A stretch of DNA of 64,000 bases, taken from NCBI GenBank assembly GCA_030377895.1, contig JAUCGB010000005.1:1-64000 (forward strand), read 5' to 3'. The position numbers and the translations under genes are program-made. Below the pieces are notes generated by a model. It was not told the origin of the DNA. It saw nothing but the letters and a program-made list of their open reading frames with translations, and did not search any database. Origin of the DNA: Anaerolineales bacterium HSG24. GTDB taxonomy: Bacteria > Chloroflexota > Anaerolineae > 4572-78 > J111. Positions 17,701-23,881 of this stretch are shown here, one piece after another. How positions within the stretch are numbered: position 1 is the stretch's first letter; each line of letters opens with the position of its first letter.

Positions 17701-19311
17701 ATGTCTAATACGCCAGATAAATTTCAACAAGGTATTGACGAGTTACGGTCACTCCTGTTTAAGCCAGAAGAGATGGCGAATGGGATGAAGCCATACCTCA
17801 ACCAAATATTAGCCACGCAGATGGATGAGACGCGACGGCAAATCACCGAGACAGTGGCTCCGGTATTGGGTGAGGCTCTACGCCGAGTGGAACGCAAAAG
17901 TGAGAAGCAAAACCTCGCCACTCAGCAGATAACCCAAACCGTCATGAATGAAGCGGTAAACAAGGTTGAGCAGATTGCCGCCGAGCAAACTAAGGACACG
18001 CAAAAAATTGGGCTACTGTTGCAACAACTTGCCCAAGCCGAGCAAGCGCGGCAACAGATGGTGCATCAATTAGATGATACCTTAACCGAAGTTAAAGCCA
18101 TTAGTGACCAACAACAAAAACTGGCTGATAACATGACCACTTTGCCGGCCCCAGTACCGCCCCCTCCAACCGTTTCACCAGTCGAGCAACGCCGCGAGAT
18201 TGTGCAGGCTATCTATCCAGCTATCCATCAGATGGTTGATGATGCTGTATTTCAGGCCACCGAAAAAATGGAACAATCGTTATTGCGAGAGCAAGAAGCC
18301 GTCCGTAAGGCAGAAGAACGCTCCTCGTTTTGGTTTAAGCTACTAACCATAGTGATTGTGTTATTATTGTTGTTGTTAGGTGGGGTGTTTTGTGCGTGGG
18401 CTTCATCTATCAATCAAGCGATTAATGATTTACAACTATCTAAACATGCTACCAGTACGGCTAAAGCCATTGCCCTGCTTGCTACCGCAACCAATACACC
18501 TCCAGCCACACCTGATTCAGCTACTCCCTCACCAGTTACAGAAGATGATAACGCCGATAATCTCACTGAGCAAGATGATACCTCAAACAACGCCGATAAT
18601 CTCACTGATCAAGATGATGCCTCAAACAACACCGATAATTCCACAGGGCAGGATGATACCTCAAACAGCACCGATAATTCCACAGGGCAGGATGATGCCT
18701 CAAACAACACCGATAATTCCACTGAGCAAGATGATGCCTCAAACAGCACCGATAATTCCGCAGGGCAGGATACTACCTCAAACAACACCGATAATTCCAC
18801 AGGGCAGGATACTACCTCAAACAACACCGATAATCTTACTGAGCAGGATACTACCTCAAACAACACCGATAATTCCACAGGGCAGGATACCTCAAACAAC
18901 ACCGAGTCAACTCACCGCAACTCTGAAACCGAGCAGGGAGATACAAAGGAATCTACGTCTCTGGCATCGACAGATGAGGAAACCAGTCAAATCACAGCCA
19001 ACAATAGTACCAACGCCAATCAGTTTAATCCAACACCAACTAACCAAGATAACCACGCTAGCCCCAATATCAGTATAACAGGGACAATCATTGCTAATAT
19101 TACTCCCCTTGATGCACCTAACGGTCAAGCTATCGACACAACCTTATTATCTGCTACCGATGTAACCGTTGTCGATGCTAAGGATAAATGGTATCAGCTT
19201 GCATTTTTATTGCCCGAAACGGGCGCACAATTCGGCTGGATTCCGGTGGAGTATGTACAGTTACATGAAGCATTACCCGCGTCGTTTTTACCCAAAACAG
19301 GAGACCGTTAG
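17701..19311 (+). CDS. single-pass membrane protein with tandem-repeat stalk and SH3-like tail
   Basis: A 536-residue protein of unknown function. A cytosolic coiled-coil region (1-205) opens with GIDELRSLLFKPEEM, a motif also found in the two other non-GTPase proteins of this locus. One membrane helix lies at ~208-233 (WFKLLTIVIVLLLLLLGG). Outside, residues ~281-402 form a low-complexity stalk of about ten 12-13-residue units of the type DNSTGQDDTSNNT. A C-terminal SH3b-like domain (~455-525, VVDAKDKWYQLAF, FGWIPVEYVQL) probably binds the cell envelope. Its start has no strong ribosome binding site. Its promoter matches that of the downstream GTPase operon, so it is probably part of one system. 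Confidence 0.8.
   Translation: MSNTPDKFQQGIDELRSLLFKPEEMANGMKPYLNQILATQMDETRRQITETVAPVLGEALRRVERKSEKQNLATQQITQTVMNEAVNKVEQIAAEQTKDTQKIGLLLQQLAQAEQARQQMVHQLDDTLTEVKAISDQQQKLADNMTTLPAPVPPPPTVSPVEQRREIVQAIYPAIHQMVDDAVFQATEKMEQSLLREQEAVRKAEERSSFWFKLLTIVIVLLLLLLGGVFCAWASSINQAINDLQLSKHATSTAKAIALLATATNTPPATPDSATPSPVTEDDNADNLTEQDDTSNNADNLTDQDDASNNTDNSTGQDDTSNSTDNSTGQDDASNNTDNSTEQDDASNSTDNSAGQDTTSNNTDNSTGQDTTSNNTDNLTEQDTTSNNTDNSTGQDTSNNTESTHRNSETEQGDTKESTSLASTDEETSQITANNSTNANQFNPTPTNQDNHASPNISITGTIIANITPLDAPNGQAIDTTLLSATDVTVVDAKDKWYQLAFLLPETGAQFGWIPVEYVQLHEALPASFLPKTGDR
18541..18906 (+). repeat. in-frame tandem repeats (36/39-bp units)
   Basis: About ten units alternating GATAATTCCACAGGGCAGGA and CTCAAACAACACC blocks. 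Unit length varies by one codon (with or without an extra Asp), indicating slippage or unequal exchange. Long open frames on other strands here are only repeat translation. Confidence 0.9.
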
Positions 19312-19328
19312 ACTCAGGAGGTAATCAA

Positions 19329-19418
19329 ATGATAAAATTCCCTTACGGCGATGCCGATTTTTACAGTATTATTACCGAGAACTATTTTTTTATTGATCGA
19401 ACTGATAAAATTCGGTAA
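19329..19418 (+). pseudogene. 5' remnant of an AAA-ATPase-like (DUF1703-type) gene
   Basis: A strong AGGAGG site precedes ATG and 29 codons reading MIKFPYGDADF then ITENYFFIDRT, then stop. This matches the start of the AAA-ATPase-like/PD-(D/E)XK proteins (KLPYGIADFEKIRTENYYYVDKT). The ATPase P-loop and everything after are missing. It begins 10 bases after the SH3 protein's stop. The rest of the gap up to 19577 shows nothing recognisable. Confidence 0.6.
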
Positions 19419-19577
19419 GGGGTATCTGCGGCTACGAACTTACGCGGTGGTCTCAGTGGGGTATGATAGGTTACTGTGGGAAGAAATGTGATTGGAATGA
19501 ACTAAAAATAGAAATTTATAGGATTTTGCAATACACATCAGGCAAATTATTGACCAGTTTGTTCGCAGTGAAAACAC

Positions 19578-19606
19578 TTGACACCCTTCCTTAACTAAAG
19601 TAAAAT
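19578..19606 (+). promoter_or_regulatory. promoter of GTPase operon (twin B)
   Basis: TTGACA (19578-19583), 17-base spacer, TAAAAT (19601-19606), near-identical to 17609-17636. It lies about 120 bases before the GTPase ATG, leaving a long untranslated leader. Confidence 0.65.
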
Positions 19607-19726
19607 GAACTCCTTAATCCTTAATATGAGTTGGACTGTTCAGATAGACATGAACTCTAGTCAACATGCCTCACAACTCTACTAAATTTCTATTAGCAAG
19701 AATTTGCCTCTTGCAAGGTGTCATAC

Positions 19727-20242
19727 ATGTCATCACTACAGAAAAAAGTTTGTCTACTTGGTGAGTTTGCCGTTGGAAAAACAAGCCTCGTGCGCCGGTT
19801 TATCGAAGGTGTCTTTGAAGATAAATATCTAAGTACCATCGGTACCAAAGTTAGTCGTAAAAAATTTCAATTCAGCAAAGGCACACAAAATATTGGTCTC
19901 ACCATGTTGATTTGGGATTTGGCTGGTGGTGAAAAGTTTGACCGTATGATGCGGAACTACTATCGTGGCTCTGCGGGCGCTATTATAGTTTGTGATTTAA
20001 CTAGACCAGAAACCACTCAGGCATTGGAGAGATATGCTCAAGATTTTTGGAGCATTAATGCCAATGCCCCATTAGTTGTTGTGGGTAATAAAGCCGATTT
20101 GGTGGATGAGCGTCGAGTTTCTGATGAAGAATTGGCCGTTGCTGCCAAAAAATGTCAAGCAAATTATTTTGTCAGTAGTGCTAAAACAGGTAAAGATGTC
20201 GAAACACTTTTTGAGGCATTAGGGCAAAAAATTATTGCATGA
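19727..20242 (+). CDS. Ras/Rab-like small GTPase
   Basis: A 171-residue single-domain GTPase of eukaryote-like Rab/Rho type. G1 GEFAVGKTS (12-20), G2 Thr in STIGTKV (37-42), G3 WDLAGGEKF (63-71), G4 NKAD (121-124), G5 SSAK (150-153). The catalytic Gln after the G3 glycine (WDTAGQE in Rab, Ras Q61) is Gly68 here, so unaided hydrolysis should be slow and a GAP or longin-type partner may be needed. There is no lipidation motif or membrane segment. I preferred ATG 19727 (AAGGTG upstream) over the in-frame GTG at 19718. It is followed by the coiled-coil and longin-like membrane protein genes. Confidence 0.93.
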   Translation: MSSLQKKVCLLGEFAVGKTSLVRRFIEGVFEDKYLSTIGTKVSRKKFQFSKGTQNIGLTMLIWDLAGGEKFDRMMRNYYRGSAGAIIVCDLTRPETTQALERYAQDFWSINANAPLVVVGNKADLVDERRVSDEELAVAAKKCQANYFVSSAKTGKDVETLFEALGQKIIA

Positions 20243-20259
20243 GATTTATATAATGTAGA

Positions 20260-20312
20260 AAATTTAAACCCACATTGTTCCCAAACTCAGTTTGATAACA
20301 ATGTGGAAATTC
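20260..20312 (+). promoter_or_regulatory. long hairpin between GTPase and coiled-coil genes
   Basis: CCACATTGTT (20270-20279) pairs with AACAATGTGG (20297-20306), and inside it CAAACT pairs with AGTTTG. There is no T-run, and the next ribosome binding site follows 13 bases later. It may be an RNA processing or stability element that sets unequal expression in the operon. Confidence 0.5.
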
Positions 20313-20330
20313 TTATTTAAGGAGAGAACT

Positions 20331-21092
20331 ATGGCTGAAGAATCAACACCTACGAGAGCAGAGAATGCACCAAAAGCCTCTGCTCAAGCACAATCGGGAG
20401 GGACACAGCAAGGAGAGTTAGACCGAGTACGTGAGCTTATTTTAGGCTCAGACTCAACTACAGAGACCTCCCAAGCTGCGCCTCGTATGCGTAAAACTGA
20501 GGTAGACCGCCTACGTGAAATTCTGTTTGGGGCGCAGATGCAAGATTATGAACGTCGTTTTATCGACATTCGGCGTGAGATTGAGCGAACTATGAGCGAC
20601 ATGCGAGTTATTCAAGACCGTGTTGGTGAGTTTGAGAAAAATCAGGCTAAACAAATCGAAGGCTTGGAGCGACAATTACGTCAATCTCATGATGAAACAA
20701 AACGTGAGTTGGAGCGACTTCGTAATCAAGAAACCATGGTCCAACAACTGGCTAACCAAAGTCGTCAGCAGGATATGTTGACGCAAGGATTGTCAAAAAA
20801 GGGTACCGAAGTTACCGCCGCGTTGTCTAAACAAGAACGAGATTTGCGTTCGATACGCAATACGATGAACGAACAACGAGAGCAGTTTGAGCGCAAACTC
20901 AACACCCTCAAGCGAGAAGCTCGACAGGGCGAGGATGGTTTATGGGCTGAGATTCGTCGGGTGGCCGATCAACTTGGCGACCAGAAAACAGACCGAAAAG
21001 CGTTATCTGGCATGCTCATGGAGATTGCTACACGGTTGGAAACAGGTAGTTCGGTTACAGGTTTGCTAGAAGGCTTATCAACTCAGGATTAA
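20331..21092 (+). CDS. coiled-coil partner protein of GTPase locus
   Basis: A 253-residue soluble protein. A low-complexity Ala/Gln/Ser start carries two copies of the locus motif, GELDRVRELILGSD and TEVDRLREILFGAQ, followed by an almost unbroken coiled coil (about residues 70-225, rich in E/R/Q heptads) and a short C-terminal helix (LSGMLMEIATRLETG). No enzyme motif is visible. AAGGAGAG precedes the ATG; the 13 in-frame codons upstream lie in the hairpin and have no site. It ends three bases before the next gene. It likely acts as an adaptor or effector bridging the GTPase and the membrane protein; I recall similar proteins next to small GTPases in cyanobacteria, unverified. Confidence 0.8.
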   Translation: MAEESTPTRAENAPKASAQAQSGGTQQGELDRVRELILGSDSTTETSQAAPRMRKTEVDRLREILFGAQMQDYERRFIDIRREIERTMSDMRVIQDRVGEFEKNQAKQIEGLERQLRQSHDETKRELERLRNQETMVQQLANQSRQQDMLTQGLSKKGTEVTAALSKQERDLRSIRNTMNEQREQFERKLNTLKREARQGEDGLWAEIRRVADQLGDQKTDRKALSGMLMEIATRLETGSSVTGLLEGLSTQD

Positions 21093-21095
21093 AAG

Positions 21096-22451
21096 ATGGC
21101 TACTGATTCGTCTGAATTTGTTGATGTATTGGGTGAAGTTGATGAGATTAGAGACATCTTACTTGACCAAGATTCGTTAGTCTCTCGTATTAGCGACGTT
21201 ATCTCTGAAATTTTGGATCAGAAAATCGCTAGTTCGCGTGATGAGTTAGCGCGCTCATTTGGCCCTGTGATTAGTGAAGCAATTCGTCATCAAGTCTATC
21301 ATGCTCGGGCCGATATTATTGACGCGCTTCATCCAGTGATGGGCGATTTAATCAACAAAGCGGTTCGAGAGGCGATTCGGAGTCTAGCTCAAAACATTGA
21401 TAATCGGGTACGGCAAGATGCCAACCCAGTTAATATTGGTCGACGTTGGAAAGCCCAATTCGTAGAAGGGATTCCAGCCTCAGAATATCGTTTACGAGAG
21501 GCACTTCCTTACACTGTACAGGAAGTGTTTCTGATTCATCGGGAATCGGGCTTACTGATTCATCATTTTTCCAGAGATCAAGAGAGGGCAGAAGATCGCG
21601 ATTTAGTCAGTGGCATGCTAACTGCCATTCGTGATTTTGCTCGGGAGGCGTTTGGGCGTGGCTCAAGCGGTGAGTTGGGCGCGATTGAGTATGAAGACAA
21701 GAACATTATTTTGGAAGCAGGCGGGGCGGCTTATTTAGCGGTCGTGATTGATGGTATTGAACCACAAGGCTTTCGTGAGCAAATGCGCGCCGTGTTGTTT
21801 GATCTCCATGAACAACATTATGAGAGCTTAAAAGAGTTTGACGGAGGGGATGAGAGCTTAAATCAAACCGCAGAAACAGTCATCGTTAGCTCTTTTCAAA
21901 AGGAAGCGGGACAAAAAAAAGCGACAGAACCCATCTCTTTTTTTCAGAGAACTATTTTACTTGTAATAGCGTTTTTGTTGATGTTTCTACTCTGTTTACC
22001 CATACAGTTATGTGGTATGTGGATTATGCGAGTTGAAAACAGTCTGGCGGCCTTAGCCAACAGCACACCTCAAACAATCATGCTTCCTGTAACCGTTGTT
22101 CCGCCCCCTGACCCAACCGCCACACCTACAGCAACCCCTTCCCCTTCCCCTTCACCTGTCCCGACTGATACCCCTACATCAACCCCAACGCTAATACCAA
22201 CCCCTACGTCAACCCCAGTCGAGGTGAATGGTATTGTTAACACGCAAAATCCCTATCTTCGATCCAAGCCAATTCCTACAGGTAATGTTTTGTTAGCACT
22301 CTCGTATGGAGACCAGATTACAGGTATCGCTCGTGATTCAGAGGGCGCGTGGATTTACGTAACGACACGGTTAGGGGTTTCGGGCTGGGTTTATGGGCCT
22401 GATGTAACATGGGATGGGGATGTGAATTTATTAGTAGAGGTGCAATATTAG
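21096..22451 (+). CDS. longin/roadblock-like single-pass membrane protein with SH3 tail
   Basis: A 451-residue protein. The N-terminus has the locus motif GEVDEIRDILLDQD, then helices DELARSFGPVISEAI and HPVMGDLINKAVREAI. Residues ~125-245 (VQEVFLIHRESGLLIHHF, DLVSGMLTAIRDFAREAFG, YLAVVIDGIEP) look like a longin/roadblock-type alpha-beta domain, a fold that commonly binds small GTPases. One membrane helix lies at ~285-312. A Pro/Thr-rich extracytoplasmic linker (~330-372) leads to an SH3b-like domain (~375-447, YLRSKPIPTGNVL, GVSGWVYG). Cyanobacterial relatives, as I remember them, end in OmpA instead. It probably links the cytosolic GTPase with the envelope. It converges with the OmpR regulator, with five bases between stops. 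Confidence 0.82.
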   Translation: MATDSSEFVDVLGEVDEIRDILLDQDSLVSRISDVISEILDQKIASSRDELARSFGPVISEAIRHQVYHARADIIDALHPVMGDLINKAVREAIRSLAQNIDNRVRQDANPVNIGRRWKAQFVEGIPASEYRLREALPYTVQEVFLIHRESGLLIHHFSRDQERAEDRDLVSGMLTAIRDFAREAFGRGSSGELGAIEYEDKNIILEAGGAAYLAVVIDGIEPQGFREQMRAVLFDLHEQHYESLKEFDGGDESLNQTAETVIVSSFQKEAGQKKATEPISFFQRTILLVIAFLLMFLLCLPIQLCGMWIMRVENSLAALANSTPQTIMLPVTVVPPPDPTATPTATPSPSPSPVPTDTPTSTPTLIPTPTSTPVEVNGIVNTQNPYLRSKPIPTGNVLLALSYGDQITGIARDSEGAWIYVTTRLGVSGWVYGPDVTWDGDVNLLVEVQY

Positions 22452-22456
22452 AAGCG

Positions 22457-23170
22457 TTAGTCAAACTTGTTAAAGCGATAACCCACACCTCGTTCGGTGA
22501 CGATGTATTGGGGCTTGTTCGGAGTGGTTTCAATCTTGTGGCGCAGACGGTGGATATGCACCCGTAGCGTATCGGCAAACATCTCGTCTAAGGGCCATAA
22601 CCGTTGTAATAAAAACTCGGTGGTGATAATCTGGTTACTATTTTGGACTAAAACATGAAGTAATTTGTTCTCTATAGGGGTCAATGAGATAATTTTTTTT
22701 GCGACATTCGCCTCTCGTTTGCCAAAGTCAATCGTTAAATGGGCATCAATTTTTATAGTTCGACTAAAACTTTGCGGTGATCTATAGGCTCGGCTTAAAA
22801 TCCGTCGTACTCGAGCCAGTAATACACGAGGACGGAACGGTTTGATAATATAATCCTCGGCATAATATTCAATCCCTTTAACGAGTGTATCTTCATCATC
22901 CATCGCAGTTACTAAAATAACGGGTAAATCAATAAAGGCTTGAATTTTCTCGCAAAGTTCTAAACCACTCATCTTGGGCATGTTAATATCCACAATAGCC
23001 AGATGAAGTATACCTTGATTGGCGATAATACCTAACGCCTCTTGGCCTGATTTAGCCACCATCACCTCAAAATTAGCCAAGACTAGGATATCTTGAAGTA
23101 ATTGGCGCATCAACGGTTCATCATCAACGACTAAAATGCGGGGTGTGATTTTCGTGAAATTGAATGACAT
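22457..23170 (-). CDS. OmpR/PhoB-family response regulator
   Basis: A 237-residue cytosolic transcription factor: receiver domain (residues ~11-125) with VVDDE, phospho-acceptor D61 (IVDINMP), T89 and K111 (IIKPFRP), then a winged-helix effector domain (~145-235) with LTPIENKLLHVL, HIHRLRHKIE and TERGVGYRF. All key residues are intact. No cognate histidine kinase is adjacent; the nearest kinases are at 28.6 kb and beyond. Its 3' end faces the longin-like protein gene. Its targets are unknown; the twin promoters at 17.6 and 19.6 kb would be natural ones to test. Confidence 0.95.
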   Translation of the reverse strand: MSFNFTKITPRILVVDDEPLMRQLLQDILVLANFEVMVAKSGQEALGIIANQGILHLAIVDINMPKMSGLELCEKIQAFIDLPVILVTAMDDEDTLVKGIEYYAEDYIIKPFRPRVLLARVRRILSRAYRSPQSFSRTIKIDAHLTIDFGKREANVAKKIISLTPIENKLLHVLVQNSNQIITTEFLLQRLWPLDEMFADTLRVHIHRLRHKIETTPNKPQYIVTERGVGYRFNKFD

Positions 23171-23190
23171 AATTTTTTAGAAACGGGAAT

Positions 23191-23297
23191 TTCAGTACCC
23201 GACATGTTGATTTAGTTAAAGTTAAATTTAGACAGGATTAAAGACGAAACCTTGCTACCCGACAAAGTGGTTTAGGGAAGGCTAAAACAGGAACACA
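23191..23297. repeat. R-element copy 7 (scrambled)
   Basis: One end (TTCAGTACCCGACA, 23191-) is followed by degraded sequence and then the opposite end in plus orientation (CTTGCTACCCGACA, 23251-23297). It is cut at GGAACACA where an M2 element starts, so the M2 element has apparently disrupted it. Confidence 0.75.
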
Positions 23298-23299
23298 TG

Positions 23300-23451
23300 G
23301 TAGGGGCTAGGCAGGGCGGTCTAGACTTAGAATGTGCGACCATCTCCGCTCCGCCCCTGCCTCGCCCGTCATTCCGTGGATTCAGGGCGAGGCAAGGCGG
23401 ATTGGAGTTCTGATTTCAAACCAACGCTACACCGCCTTGCCTAGCCCCTAC
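23300..23451. repeat. M2 palindromic element, copy 1
   Basis: About 150 bp bounded by GTAGGGGCTAGGC and GCCTAGCCCCTAC (inverted). Inside are GGGCGAGGC-type inner palindromes. Copies lie at 26072-26222 (inverted) and 49703-49853. The right flank (AAACGCGCAACTTATTTAGG) is shared by all three. Confidence 0.88.
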
Positions 23452-23506
23452 GATTACCAAACGCGCAACTTATTTAGGACTCATTCCTGAGTCAAAGGTT
23501 ATACGC

Positions 23507-23839
23507 ATGAGTTTTTTCGAGGCAATCAAATCTTTTTTTAGTACAGGCATGCCCCAAGATAGTCTGTTCCCAATCCATGTTCGTTGTCGGCGATGTGGTG
23601 AGATTGTCACCACCAGAGTGAATACAGATAATGACCTGAGCAGTCAAGATGATGGATATGTGGTTCGTAAAACCTTAATCGGTGATAAGCTCTGTTTTGA
23701 ACGGATAGAAGTGGTGTTAACATTTGACCGGAACAAATCACTCATTGACCATGATGTTATCCGAGGTGAGCTTGTTACCCCTGAGGAGTACGAGGCCATC
23801 ATGAATCCGCCTGACGAGCCTGATACGACACAGTCGTAA
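23507..23839 (+). CDS. small conserved Cys-pair protein, unknown function
   Basis: A 110-residue protein with VRCRRCGEIVTTRVNTDNDLS near residue 25, one CxxC that could bind zinc with another ligand, then YVVRKTLIGDKLCFERIEVVLTFD and a GELVTPEEYEAI tail. I recall this CxxCG...NDLS...RIEVVLxFD pattern as a small conserved protein in Chloroflexota, with no assigned function. The start lies just beyond the M2 flank and has only a weak ribosome binding site. It converges with the 7TM receptor gene. Confidence 0.7.
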   Translation: MSFFEAIKSFFSTGMPQDSLFPIHVRCRRCGEIVTTRVNTDNDLSSQDDGYVVRKTLIGDKLCFERIEVVLTFDRNKSLIDHDVIRGELVTPEEYEAIMNPPDEPDTTQS

Positions 23840-23881
23840 GCTGTTATGACTGGGAACGTAGGCATCGCCTGCGTTTCTAGT

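Noticed and set aside
18380-19078. Long plus-strand frame (232 codons) and minus-strand frames 18609-18902 over the stalk repeats
   Set aside because: They are alternative translations of the in-frame tandem repeat of the SH3 membrane protein, with Pro/Gln/Ile or Val/Ser/Phe monotony and no ribosome binding sites.
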